Source: Flavobacteriales bacterium (GTDB lineage Bacteria; Bacteroidota; Bacteroidia; Flavobacteriales; Weeksellaceae). Taken from it: DNA of 64,000 nucleotides. The stretch is from contig PDSY01000014.1 in the NCBI GenBank assembly GCA_002747105.1, positions 27,871 through 91,870 on the forward strand, written 5' to 3'. Every line of letters starts with the position of its first letter. Position 1 is the stretch's first letter. Below, piece after piece: positions 9,024 through 17,779 of this stretch. The notes under the pieces were generated by a model. That model was not told the origin of the DNA. It saw only the letters and a program-made list of their open reading frames with translations, and did not search any database. Both the position numbers and the translations under genes were made by a program.

Positions 9024-9383
9024 TTACTTACCTAAATTCAACCCTATCGAAAAAGCCAATAAACCTATGCTCACAATGGATACGATGTAGATTATCGCAG
9101 TGTACAAATGTCCATTTTGATACAAATGGTAAGTCTCCAACGAAAAAGTAGAAAATGTAGTAAATGCACCACAAAATCCTGTAATCAATAAAAATTTTAA
9201 ATAATTATCCACCTTGATATAAGAAGTGAGATAACCAATTAAAAAACACCCTATAATGTTTACCAAAAATGTTCCCATAGGAAAATGATTGATATTCCAC
9301 CATTTTTGCGTAAAAGCAGAAATTAGGAAGCGCAAAACACTCCCTAATCCTCCTCCTATAAATATATAGAATAAATTTTTCAT
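9024..9383 (-). CDS. crcB: Fluoride ion exporter CrcB/Fluc
   Basis: 119 residues, the usual size of one Fluc subunit, with four hydrophobic segments. The conserved motifs [13 protein letters not shown] (residues 10-22) and [15 protein letters not shown] (about 69-83) are present, including the phenylalanine-box FTTFSTF. It forms a dimeric fluoride channel that protects against cytoplasmic fluoride. It starts six bases after trxB ends and is probably co-transcribed; I see no fluoride riboswitch upstream of trxB. Confidence 0.93.
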   Translation of the reverse strand: MKNLFYIFIGGGLGSVLRFLISAFTQKWWNINHFPMGTFLVNIIGCFLIGYLTSYIKVDNYLKFLLITGFCGAFTTFSTFSLETYHLYQNGHLYTAIIYIVSIVSIGLLAFSIGLNLGK

Positions 9384-9389
9384 TTTTAT

Positions 9390-10331
9390 TTATGCCAATT
9401 CGCCCAAATATCTCTCTGCGTCCATTGCCGACATACAACCACTTCCTGCTGCTGTAATCGCTTGTCTATAAATATGATCTTGTACATCTCCCGCTGCGAA
9501 AACACCAGGTAAATTGGTATGTGTAGATTTCCCTTTGGTAATGATATAACCATTTTCATCTAAATCAATCTGACCTTTGAAAATATCAGTATTCGGTTTA
9601 TGTCCAATGGCAATGAATATTCCGTGAACATCAATCTTAGATTCTTCTTTAGTTTGATTGTTAATCACTACGGCTCTTTCTACCAAATTATTCTCTCCCT
9701 CGATACCGATAAGTTCGTGGTTGAACTTCACTTCGATATTTTCAGTTTTGTTTACTCGGTGTTCCATCGCTTTGGAAGCCTTGAAATAATCTTTTCTTAC
9801 CAACATCGTTACCTTATTACAGATATTAGCTAAATAAGTAGCCTCTTCTGCTGCGGTATCTCCTGCTCCTACCACGATAACATCTTTACCTTTGTAGAAA
9901 AATCCATCACAAGTAGCACAAGCAGAAACTCCTCCTCCACTATATTTTTTCTCGTCATCAAGACCTAAATATTTTGCAGTCGCTCCTGTAGAAATAATCA
10001 CCGTTCTCGCCTGAATTTCTTTTTCTCCTGCCCAAATCTTATGGATCCCTCCTACTTCTTTAGAAAATGCTACTTTGGTAATCATTTCGTAATGAACTTT
10101 GGTATCAAACCTTTCGGCTTGTTTTTGCAAATCGTTCATTAATTCCGTTCCTGTAACTCCGTTAGGATAACCTGGGAAATTATCTACTTCCGTAGTGGTA
10201 GTCAATTGTCCACCTGGCTGAAGTCCCGTGAAAACTTCTGGTTTCAAATCTGCTCTCGCTGCATAAATCGCTGCCGTATATCCCGAAGGTCCCGAACCAA
10301 TAATCACACAATCTAAAATATTTTCTTGCAT
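9390..10331 (-). CDS. trxB: Thioredoxin-disulfide reductase
   Basis: 313 residues from MQENILDCVIIGSGPSGYT. The frame is open further upstream to 10400, but family alignment favours the ATG at 10331. The N-terminal FAD motif is GSGPSGYTAAIYAAR, the redox-active pair is CATC (in SACATCDGFFYKG), the NADPH motif is GAGDTAAEEATYLA, and the FAD-binding end GVFAAGDVQD is near the C-terminus. It reduces thioredoxin with NADPH. Operon with crcB. Confidence 0.97.
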   Translation of the reverse strand: MQENILDCVIIGSGPSGYTAAIYAARADLKPEVFTGLQPGGQLTTTTEVDNFPGYPNGVTGTELMNDLQKQAERFDTKVHYEMITKVAFSKEVGGIHKIWAGEKEIQARTVIISTGATAKYLGLDDEKKYSGGGVSACATCDGFFYKGKDVIVVGAGDTAAEEATYLANICNKVTMLVRKDYFKASKAMEHRVNKTENIEVKFNHELIGIEGENNLVERAVVINNQTKEESKIDVHGIFIAIGHKPNTDIFKGQIDLDENGYIITKGKSTHTNLPGVFAAGDVQDHIYRQAITAAGSGCMSAMDAERYLGELA

Positions 10332-10470
10332 AGTTTTTATTTTTTTAATTCTTTTATTTATTTCTGAATGCAAAATTCGTAAAAAATAACTGATTACCAA
10401 TTTTACTTCATTTATTTTATCTATTAAATTAATTAGTATTAATAGAAATAATTAAATATCATTTTCTTTT

Positions 10471-11508
10471 TTATACCTCCACCTTTATCTGATGAACATT
10501 GATGATTTTATAAACCAATTCTTTAAGTAATTCATCGTCTGGTGTTTGGTTGGCTCCCAAACCTTTACTTTTTAAATCTATTTCCCTCAAAATGGAAATC
10601 ACCCTTGTGGCGTGTTTCAGTGGGTAAAGCCTGCCTGCCTGTGCATATTCCTTTAAGAAATAAGGGTTAATGCCCATCGCAGAAGCGATTTCTGTAGGAT
10701 TGGAACCAGACATTGTATTGTGGATAATAATATTAGAAAAGAAATTATAGAGGTTTCCAATCGTCATTACAATAGGATTAGACTTTGGATTTTTGCCCAT
10801 ATAATGCACAATTTTAAAGGCTTTATTTTCATTTTTTTCGCCAATGGCTTTTTGAAGTTCAAAGACATTATATTCCTTACTGATACCGATATGTTTTTCT
10901 ACCATGCTTCCGTCCAAAACTTCATCTTTCTTTAAAATAAGTTTCAGTTTGTGGAGTTCATTTGCAATTCTCGATAAGTCGTTTCCTAAATATTCGGCTA
11001 AAAGAAAAGTGATATTCGGAGCGGTTTTAATATCGAGTGCTTTACATTCATCAGCAATCCAATTGGCTAATTGATAATCTTTTACAGGCTCACTTAAAAA
11101 TAATTGATTCTGCTTTTTGAGTAATTTAGCAAACTTTTTTCGAGCGTCTATTTTTTTATGTTTATGGGCAAAAACCAATAGCGTCGTTGGTACAGGATTT
11201 TCGATATAATGTTCAAAAATTTTCTGTTCCTCTTCTTTTATTTTTAAATCCTGAGCTTCTTTAACAATGATGATATTCAGTTCGCCAAACATCGGAAACT
11301 GCTTGGCTAAAGCCAAAATTTCTGCCAAATTCGTATCTTTTCCGTACACAATGGTTTGTCCAAAAGCCTTTTCTTCTTCGGACAGAATATCATTTTCAAA
11401 AGATTTTACCGCCTTATCAATATAATAAGGTTCTTGCCCATGGAAAAAATAAATCGGTAAAAATGTTTTATTTTTTATACTTTTGAGAACTGAATTTAAT
11501 TCTTTCAT
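10471..11508 (-). CDS. holA: DNA polymerase III subunit delta
   Basis: 345 residues. The clamp-loader delta subunit opens the sliding clamp. The N-terminal FLPIYFFHGQEPYYIDKAV is the family's first strand and degenerate P-loop region, and the helical C-terminal domain includes SRIANELHKLKLIL and GINPYFLKEYAQAGRLYP. It is divergent from the HsdR-N-like gene with only eight bases between the start codons, so its promoter must lie inside the neighbour's coding sequence. Confidence 0.92.
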   Translation of the reverse strand: MKELNSVLKSIKNKTFLPIYFFHGQEPYYIDKAVKSFENDILSEEEKAFGQTIVYGKDTNLAEILALAKQFPMFGELNIIIVKEAQDLKIKEEEQKIFEHYIENPVPTTLLVFAHKHKKIDARKKFAKLLKKQNQLFLSEPVKDYQLANWIADECKALDIKTAPNITFLLAEYLGNDLSRIANELHKLKLILKKDEVLDGSMVEKHIGISKEYNVFELQKAIGEKNENKAFKIVHYMGKNPKSNPIVMTIGNLYNFFSNIIIHNTMSGSNPTEIASAMGINPYFLKEYAQAGRLYPLKHATRVISILREIDLKSKGLGANQTPDDELLKELVYKIINVHQIKVEV

Positions 11509-11516
11509 AACGCTAT

Positions 11517-11942
11517 ATGGAACTTCCTAAACTTAATTTTACTGAATCGTTTGATTTTCAATTACGAAAAGACAAAGATAAGTATTTTATTTATGATATC
11601 ACACGAAAAAATTGGCTTTTGCTTACTCCCGAAGAATGGGTAAGGCAACATTGGATACATCATTTCACACAAACGAAAGGCTTTGCTACTTCGGCACTGA
11701 TTTCCGAAAAAAAAATAGAACTCAACGGATTAACCAAAAGAATTGATTTATTGGTTACCAAAAAAACAAAACCCTACCTCTTAATCGAATGTAAAGCACC
11801 GAAAGTGCCACTTACCGAAAAAACATTTGAACAAACCGCAAGGTATAATTCTATCATTCAAGCTCAAGAAATCTTATTAACCAATGGTCTTCAACATATT
11901 TGGGCAGAGTTTAAAGATGGAAAATATCATTTTAAACGATAA
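11517..11942 (+). CDS. Solitary HsdR N-terminal-like nuclease-fold protein
   Basis: 141 residues. It resembles the N-terminal domain of type I restriction R subunits (HSDR_N): VRQHWIHHF, then KRIDLLVTK and YLLIECKAPKVPL, the D...ExK core of the PD-(D/E)XK fold (about residues 76 and 92-94). No helicase domain and no HsdM or HsdS gene is nearby, so it is not a restriction system. The fixed position back-to-back with holA suggests a DNA-maintenance role, but that is inference; catalytic activity is untested. Confidence 0.75.
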   Translation: MELPKLNFTESFDFQLRKDKDKYFIYDITRKNWLLLTPEEWVRQHWIHHFTQTKGFATSALISEKKIELNGLTKRIDLLVTKKTKPYLLIECKAPKVPLTEKTFEQTARYNSIIQAQEILLTNGLQHIWAEFKDGKYHFKR

Positions 11943-12029
11943 ATGATTATTCGATTGAAAAAAAATATTTTACAATACTGAATATCAACACATTAACCGT
12001 TAAACCAACGCCAATTCAAATATTTTTAT

Positions 12030-12037
12030 TACATTTG
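12030..12037 (+). promoter_or_regulatory. -7 promoter box of oxyR
   Basis: TACATTTG (TAnnTTTG), 19 bases before the oxyR ATG. Confidence 0.5.
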
Positions 12038-12056
12038 TTTAGTTGAATTTTAGATT

Positions 12057-13001
12057 ATGAATATCCAGCAATTAGAATACCTTGTCGCAGTAGATAAATA
12101 CAAACATTTTGGGAAAGCATCAAAGGCGTGTTTCATTACCCAACCGACTTTGAGTGCTATGATTCAGAAGTTAGAAGACGAACTTGACCTTAAAATTTTT
12201 GATAGAACTACCCACCCTATTCGTACGACAGATGTTGGAACGGAAATTATTAATCATGCTAAAATAATCTTAGGTTCGGTAAATGAACTTAAAAATAAAG
12301 CCGATTTACTCAATAATATACTCGGTGGAAAGATTAATTTAGGAATTATTCCTACTGTTTCCAGTTATATTTTACCAACGCATATTTTTAGTTTTCTAAA
12401 TGAAAACCCAAAAATTGAAATGAATGTCAAGGAAATGACCACCAAAAATGTCATTAAATCCTTGAAATCTGGTGAGTTGGATGCAGGAATTATCGCCACA
12501 CCTCATAGCGAAGCAAAAGATTTTCATAATGATATCTTATTCAACGAAGAATTGATGGTCTATAGTGCTGATAACCAAGATATCGATGGTTATATTCTAC
12601 CTGAAAATATTAAGAAAGACCAAATTTGGTTATTGGAAGAAGGCAACTGCTTGAGAACTCAGTTTGAGCATATTTGCCACTTGAAAGAAAATTCTCTTAA
12701 ACCAAAAAATCTCAATTTTTTAGGTTCTAATATCAGTACTTTATTGCATATGGTAGACACAATAGGTGGCGTAAGTATCCTACCCGAGTTGGCCATTGAC
12801 CAACTTTCGGAAAAGCAAAAACAAAAAATCACTCGATTTACCAAACCTTTCCCTTACCGAGAGATTAGTATTATTTATTATAAACCGACTTACAAACAAA
12901 AAATCATAGATGAACTCGTCTCTTTCATGAAAAAATCCTTGAAAGACAAAATGAATTTCAATAAAAGTCCTAAAGATTTCGTTAGTGTAAAACCTGAATA
13001 A
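12057..13001 (+). CDS. oxyR: LysR-type hydrogen-peroxide sensor OxyR
   Basis: 314 residues. Residues 1-60 are the LysR winged helix (MNIQQLEYLVAVDKYKHFGK, QPTLSAMIQKLEDEL). The regulatory domain contains the OxyR cysteine pair in GNCLRTQFEHIC: Cys198 and Cys207, spaced like Cys199/Cys208 of E. coli OxyR. Peroxide oxidation should form the disulfide and switch on antioxidant genes; none of the usual targets is adjacent. It is followed by a lipoprotein gene 42 bases downstream. Confidence 0.92.
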   Translation: MNIQQLEYLVAVDKYKHFGKASKACFITQPTLSAMIQKLEDELDLKIFDRTTHPIRTTDVGTEIINHAKIILGSVNELKNKADLLNNILGGKINLGIIPTVSSYILPTHIFSFLNENPKIEMNVKEMTTKNVIKSLKSGELDAGIIATPHSEAKDFHNDILFNEELMVYSADNQDIDGYILPENIKKDQIWLLEEGNCLRTQFEHICHLKENSLKPKNLNFLGSNISTLLHMVDTIGGVSILPELAIDQLSEKQKQKITRFTKPFPYREISIIYYKPTYKQKIIDELVSFMKKSLKDKMNFNKSPKDFVSVKPE

Positions 13002-13043
13002 AAAGGAATGTCACCTACTACCTGAACGAATAGAACTTTTAAA

Positions 13044-13730
13044 ATGAATAGAAAAATGAGGAAATTTTTAATACTTTTATTTTTGATGAGCTTATTGCAA
13101 AGTTGTAATGCCCAGTCTGATTTTGACATGACAAACATCAAATTTAATGTAGATAATATCTCGGTAATATTGCCTAAAAATATCAAATCAGTAACACACA
13201 ACAGAGGTATATCTCCTGAGTATAAAGAAACAACCATATCTTCACATTTATATTTTGCTGGCATAGACTTTTCAGGTAAAAACCCTAAAGCACCTACTCA
13301 AAATTGTGCAGTGTTTTTCTATAACACAAAGAACAATCTTATTACAGAATATTGGTTAAATGTGTTGGACACCAAACAAAGCGAACAGTTACTCAAAAAG
13401 CTAAAAGAAAGATTAGGCAAACCTAACTATACAGAGTTTAAAACACCGATAGACAAGACTAACAATAATCCTAATAAATTGATATGGGAAGATGTTAAAA
13501 ATAATCGGTTTTATTATTTAAGCTACACAGAGCAACATTATGGTAGAGATGCACAGCTTATTGTGATGCCCATATTAGAGAAATATCCTGGATATATTAT
13601 AAGTTACTGGGAAGATTTCACCGATGAACGAACCAAAAGGAAAGACCCAAATTTCACTTATCAAGATTATCTAAAATATCGACAGGAACGGTATGGCAAG
13701 GATGATGATGTGGTTAAACGAACAAAATAA
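13044..13730 (+). CDS. Putative lipoprotein, unknown function
   Basis: 228 residues. The N-terminus MNRKMRKFLILLFLMSLLQS is followed by Cys, a lipobox (LLQSC) at about residue 21; MRKFL at 13056 is an alternative start. The rest is soluble with no motif I recognise; a stretch with LLKKLKERLGKPNYTEF and WEDVKNNRFYYLSY suggests a compact alpha/beta domain. It lies downstream of oxyR on the same strand but the link is unproven. Convergent with the histidine kinase, with 17 bases between stops and no hairpin. Confidence 0.75.
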   Translation: MNRKMRKFLILLFLMSLLQSCNAQSDFDMTNIKFNVDNISVILPKNIKSVTHNRGISPEYKETTISSHLYFAGIDFSGKNPKAPTQNCAVFFYNTKNNLITEYWLNVLDTKQSEQLLKKLKERLGKPNYTEFKTPIDKTNNNPNKLIWEDVKNNRFYYLSYTEQHYGRDAQLIVMPILEKYPGYIISYWEDFTDERTKRKDPNFTYQDYLKYRQERYGKDDDVVKRTK

Positions 13731-13747
13731 CTACATAAAAACACCTC

Positions 13748-14926
13748 CTATTTTTCAGACAAAATAGGTAGTTTAATCCTAAAAGTAGTTCCCTTGCCTA
13801 ATTCGGTATGAGCCACTTTAATATCGCCATTATGATAATCTTTTATCACCCTTTTAGCAAGGCTCAATCCTAATCCCCAACCTCTTTTTTTGGTGGAAAA
13901 TCCTGTATCAAAAACATTTCTGGCTTGTGCACTGGTCATACCACTTCCCGTGTCTTTAAAATCAATAAAAACCCGATGATTAGCTTCATAAAGAGTTATT
14001 TTCAACATTCCTTCTCCTTTCATTGCGTCTACGGCGTTTTTAACCAAATTCTCTATTACCCAACTCATTAGAATTGAATTATGAGGCGTTTTGATAATAT
14101 AACGAGGAGTAATTAACCTAAAATCTATCTTATTGGAAACCCTTTGTTTAAGGTAATCGAAATTCTGTTGAATGGTTTGGTTTAAATTTTCATCATTAAG
14201 TTCAGGAGTAGAACCAATTTTGGAAAATCGCTCCGAAATGGTCTTTAAACGATTGATATCTTTACTCATTTCTATTACCCCTTCGGTATTTTGATTTTCT
14301 AATTTCATCACCTCTATCCAACCCATCATTGAGGAAAGCGGCGTACCAATCTGATGTGCCGTTTCCTTCGCCAAACCTGCCCAAAGGAAACCTTCATCGG
14401 TCTTTTTTACCGTTTTTAAAAACCATAAAGACAAGATTAAATAAGCAAAAATAAAAACACCCAATACATAAGGGTAATACTGTAAATCGTTCAACAACTT
14501 AGAATTATCATAAAAAACCAATTGTTTTTCGGTTTTGGAAATGACAATTTCAAAAGGCTGATAAGTTTCCCCTATATCTTCAATATAATGCTGAAGTTGC
14601 ACTTTATCATTGATAATTTCTTGGGGAATATTACGGTAAGTTCCCTCGAAAAGGAGCGGTTTTTTATTTTCATCGGTAATGATAACGGGAATTTGGTCAT
14701 TTTCCTGAACCACTGCAAAAAGTAAATCTTGGATATTGGGATCTAAATCAAAATCGTTATTTTGTAGAATTTTCATTGCCGTTCCGAAAACCTGAATTCT
14801 ACTTGCTTCCCTCTGTCGAAGTTCCTTTACCAAAAAGACAGAATAAACCACCATTCCAAAAACAAAAGCAGTGAAAAACGCATACAAAATGCCAATATTC
14901 ATTTTAGAAAGGTAGTTTTTTTTCAT
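13748..14926 (-). CDS. Membrane sensor histidine kinase
   Basis: 392 residues. TM1 is about residues 10-33 and TM2 about 151-172, enclosing a ~115-residue periplasmic domain. The H-box is KETAHQIGTPLSSMMGW with His191; the ATPase domain has the N-box ENLVKNAVDAMKG, the G1 box DTGSGMTS and the G2 box RGWGLGLSLAK. No HAMP or PAS is evident and no response-regulator gene adjoins it, so it is an orphan kinase. It is the last gene of pepE-dacB-GRAM-kinase (gaps of 18, 1 and 6 bases), suggesting a signal from cell-wall or envelope state. Confidence 0.9.
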   Translation of the reverse strand: MKKNYLSKMNIGILYAFFTAFVFGMVVYSVFLVKELRQREASRIQVFGTAMKILQNNDFDLDPNIQDLLFAVVQENDQIPVIITDENKKPLLFEGTYRNIPQEIINDKVQLQHYIEDIGETYQPFEIVISKTEKQLVFYDNSKLLNDLQYYPYVLGVFIFAYLILSLWFLKTVKKTDEGFLWAGLAKETAHQIGTPLSSMMGWIEVMKLENQNTEGVIEMSKDINRLKTISERFSKIGSTPELNDENLNQTIQQNFDYLKQRVSNKIDFRLITPRYIIKTPHNSILMSWVIENLVKNAVDAMKGEGMLKITLYEANHRVFIDFKDTGSGMTSAQARNVFDTGFSTKKRGWGLGLSLAKRVIKDYHNGDIKVAHTELGKGTTFRIKLPILSEK

Positions 14927-14932
14927 GTTTTT

Positions 14933-15484
14933 TTATTTTTGATAAGAAGTCATTACCATATTTAGCTTTTCAAACCATTCTTTTTGGTTATTGACTATAA
15001 AATCAAATTTTTGTCCATTTTTAATGGTTACTCTTATTTTATTAGGAATTAAATAAGAGGTTTTTCGCTTAATAATTCCATTAATGTCTTCATAATTAAT
15101 ATTGGTTTGCCCTTTTTGAATATTTAGACTATGCGACCTAAAAATTACTTTTTTATCAGTTAAAAATAATGCTCCAGCAGTTGATTTCAATCCACCATAA
15201 AAATTAGCCTTTCCTTTGAATTTAACCTGTTCATTTTCTTCTAATTTTGGCATAATGTCTTTAATATCGTTTGAAATAAAATGAAAAAATACATTCATTA
15301 AAATTGCGTAAAAAATACTGAAATAAATATAATATTCTAATGATTTAGTTTTCCAAAATATTAAATCAATTAAATACAATACCCCACAAAATAATATTAC
15401 TGTTAAAATAACAGTTACAATAAATTGTTTTTTGCTAAATTTAATTTCTATTATTTTCATTTTATCATCATTGAATTTTCTCAA
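14933..15484 (-). CDS. Membrane protein with GRAM/PH-like domain
   Basis: 183 residues (MKIIEIKF at 15460 is an alternative start). Two hydrophobic segments occur at about residues 20-42 and 52-72. The C-terminal ~100 residues look like a GRAM or bacterial PH fold: GGLKSTAGALFLTDKKVIF, then INYEDINGIIKRK and KIRVTIKNGQKFDFIV. Such domains bind lipids or proteins at membranes. It sits one base after dacB and six bases before the histidine kinase, so co-translation is likely. Function unknown. Confidence 0.75.
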   Translation of the reverse strand: MRKFNDDKMKIIEIKFSKKQFIVTVILTVILFCGVLYLIDLIFWKTKSLEYYIYFSIFYAILMNVFFHFISNDIKDIMPKLEENEQVKFKGKANFYGGLKSTAGALFLTDKKVIFRSHSLNIQKGQTNINYEDINGIIKRKTSYLIPNKIRVTIKNGQKFDFIVNNQKEWFEKLNMVMTSYQK

Positions 15485-15485
15485 C

Positions 15486-16892
15486 TTACTTCAAATGATT
15501 TAAAATTTTAAATAAATCCTTACTCACACTCCAACCTTGATAATTGTTCACAATAATCGCAAAAACATATTTTTTTCCCGATTTCGAAGTATGATAACCT
15601 GCAAAACCTTTCGCATCTCTAATCGTTCCACTTTTCATCTTCATTCCGTTTTTTTGCTTTGGAAAACCTTTGTAATAAGCATTAAACCAAGGTTGTTTTT
15701 TAGCCCACAATAATGCCTGAACTTCGGCTCTTGCAGAGGCATAGTTTTGTGGCGAAAGCCCACTTCCATCAGCGAAATTTATCATATAAGGATTGATGCC
15801 TTTGCTTTTCCAGAAGGACTTCATATAGGCAACACTCGATTTATAATTGCTTTTATTTTTTTTGACTTTACCAACGGTTTTTACGAAAGTTTCACCGTAT
15901 AAATTCACGCTTTTCTTTAAAAACCAATAGACTATTTTATCCAAAGTGGGGGATTGATAAGTAAAGAAAATATTAGATTTAGGTGCTTTAATGATTTCTT
16001 TTCCATTGATTTTTTGTTGGCTATTCGTGATTATTTCGCCCGAAAATGCAATATTAGATTTTAGGATTTCTTCTTTCAATTCCAACGCCAATTGATATGG
16101 AGGATTAGGAATAGAGCCAGATACAGTCATTTTTTTACCTTTGGGCAAAGTACCATTAATAAGGGCAACATTAGAGTGTGGAGCGGTAAAAACCAAACTT
16201 TTATCAGACTTCCCTCCTACTTTCACTTCATTTACCCATTTTATCTTATCCATATTGATATTAAATCCCTTCATACTTCGCCCTTTCATGAACATATCAA
16301 ACTGATTTTCTCGCCAATTTACACTCCAAACGCCCGTTCCATAATAATTCCCTAAATCGTCCCAAGGATAACCACCCGGAATGGTTTGAAAATCAAAATA
16401 AGTATCATCAATAACCAAATTTCCTTCAATTTTTTGAATACCTTTGTCTTTTAACGACTGAATAAATTGAGCCTTAAAATTTTCTGGTTTATAGCCTTCG
16501 TATCGCCAACTTCCAAGCGTTGGGTCGCCGTTGGAATGGACTACCACATCGCCGTTTAAAACTCCATTGTTCAAATTTCCTGTATGCGATGCTGTTGTCG
16601 TGTATCGATAATTTTTCCCTAAAACCTCCAATGCCATTGCCGAACTGAAAATCTTTTGTGTAGATGCCGTAGAAAGCCCTTTGTTCCCCCTATATTCATA
16701 AACCAACCTTCCCCTTTCATCAGCCACAAAAAACGATAAGTTCGCCGAATAACAAGCAGGAGATTGTAAGAACTTCTGGGTTGCTCTTTTCAATTTCTGC
16801 TGAACACTTTGTCCAAAACTCAATGAACTGATTAAAAAACCAAGAGCCAAGAGCCAAGAGCCAAGAAATTGAAATTTTATATTTTGAACCAT
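15486..16892 (-). CDS. dacB: D-alanyl-D-alanine carboxypeptidase/endopeptidase (PBP4 family)
   Basis: 468 residues. A periplasmic low-mass penicillin-binding protein that trims peptidoglycan peptides. The three active-site motifs are visible: SxxK as STQK (Ser77-Lys80), SxN as SVN in KKSVNLYGETF, and KSGT near the C-terminus (MKMKSGTIRDAKGFAGYH). The signal peptide at residues 1-29 (FLGSWLLALGFLISS core) is partly encoded by a 7-bp tandem repeat at 16840-16866, so a change in unit number would shift the frame. It is second in the pepE-dacB-GRAM-kinase run. Confidence 0.93.
   Translation of the reverse strand: MVQNIKFQFLGSWLLALGFLISSLSFGQSVQQKLKRATQKFLQSPACYSANLSFFVADERGRLVYEYRGNKGLSTASTQKIFSSAMALEVLGKNYRYTTTASHTGNLNNGVLNGDVVVHSNGDPTLGSWRYEGYKPENFKAQFIQSLKDKGIQKIEGNLVIDDTYFDFQTIPGGYPWDDLGNYYGTGVWSVNWRENQFDMFMKGRSMKGFNINMDKIKWVNEVKVGGKSDKSLVFTAPHSNVALINGTLPKGKKMTVSGSIPNPPYQLALELKEEILKSNIAFSGEIITNSQQKINGKEIIKAPKSNIFFTYQSPTLDKIVYWFLKKSVNLYGETFVKTVGKVKKNKSNYKSSVAYMKSFWKSKGINPYMINFADGSGLSPQNYASARAEVQALLWAKKQPWFNAYYKGFPKQKNGMKMKSGTIRDAKGFAGYHTSKSGKKYVFAIIVNNYQGWSVSKDLFKILNHLK
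16840..16866. repeat. 7-bp tandem repeat inside the dacB signal peptide
   Basis: Three exact CCAAGAG units plus a fourth partial unit on the plus strand. Read on the minus strand they encode LGSWLLALG of the dacB leader. Related 7-bp repeats occur at 60120-60161 and 62825-62852. Confidence 0.9.
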
Positions 16893-16910
16893 TTTTATTT
16901 TTTTAAAATT

Positions 16911-17606
16911 TTAAACTAATTCTGTACCAACAGAAACTTCGTAAGGTGTTTTATTTTTCTCAAAAATTCTCGTTTCTCTACTTCCTTCTATTGTGATTTT
17001 AGTACCAATTTTACGAATCCAGTTTCCTTCTCTTAATCCAATTACTTTTTCATCATTTTGAGATAAAAATTCCAAAATTCTCGTTTCCCTTGTTTCACCA
17101 TTATGCTTTAATTCTGGAGCTGGATCAAGGTAATGAGGGTTAATATTAAAAGGCACCAATCCCATACACTCGAAACTCGGTGGATAGACAATCGGCATAT
17201 CATTGGTCGTTTTCATATTCAGCCCTGCGATATTACTTCCTGCACTCGTTCCCAAATAGGGTTTTCCTTTTTCTACTTCGGTTTTCAATACCTTCATTAA
17301 GCCTTTGTCGTGCAAATTTTTAACCAACAAAAAAGTATTTCCACCTCCTGTAAAATAAGCTTTCGCCTCTTGAATTGCGGTTTGAGGATTTTCAAATTCA
17401 TGGATTCCTTTTACTTTAATATCAATTTGAGCGAAAAAATCGCTGGCTATTTTGGTATATTCATCGTGGGTCATTCCGTTTGGTCTGGCATAGGGAATAA
17501 ATAAAATTTCGTCTATTCCTTGGTATAATTTGACCAATTCATCTTTTAAATATGCTAAATATTTTCCACCAAAAATCGTAGAAGTGGAAGCTAATATAAT
17601 ATTCAT
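16911..17606 (-). CDS. pepE: Dipeptidase E (peptidase S51)
   Basis: 231 residues from MNIILASTST, chosen because family members begin here; an ATG at 17627 would add seven residues. It hydrolyses Asp-X dipeptides. The nucleophile serine is in GTSAGSNIAG (about residue 120), and TTNDMPIVYPPSFE and NINPHYLDPAP carry the conserved Asp and His of the S51 triad; the FTGGGNTF motif is also present. First gene of the run into dacB (18-base gap). Confidence 0.93.
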   Translation of the reverse strand: MNIILASTSTIFGGKYLAYLKDELVKLYQGIDEILFIPYARPNGMTHDEYTKIASDFFAQIDIKVKGIHEFENPQTAIQEAKAYFTGGGNTFLLVKNLHDKGLMKVLKTEVEKGKPYLGTSAGSNIAGLNMKTTNDMPIVYPPSFECMGLVPFNINPHYLDPAPELKHNGETRETRILEFLSQNDEKVIGLREGNWIRKIGTKITIEGSRETRIFEKNKTPYEVSVGTELV

Positions 17607-17719
17607 AATTTCATTTTGATTTTCCACAAAGATAAAGGTTTCATGAAATATTTTGTGTTTTTTAGGGGAAGTTTTTCACTTTTATTTGCCATTTAGTTTT
17701 TTTTATAGGGTAAAAATAT

Positions 17720-17727
17720 TACTTTTG
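17720..17727 (+). promoter_or_regulatory. -7 promoter box of the 161-residue secreted protein gene
   Basis: TACTTTTG (TAnnTTTG), 52 bases before the ATG. Confidence 0.45.
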
Positions 17728-17779
17728 CACAGTATTTGTATTTGAAGATACTGATGAACATTAAATAAAATCAAAACCT

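Noticed and set aside
10332..10470. Possible fluoride riboswitch controlling trxB-crcB
   Set aside because: The leader region is low-complexity T/A sequence and does not show the conserved fluoride-aptamer pseudoknot elements.
11517..11942. Type I restriction-modification system
   Set aside because: Only the N-terminal nuclease-fold domain is present, with no helicase, methylase or specificity gene in the window.
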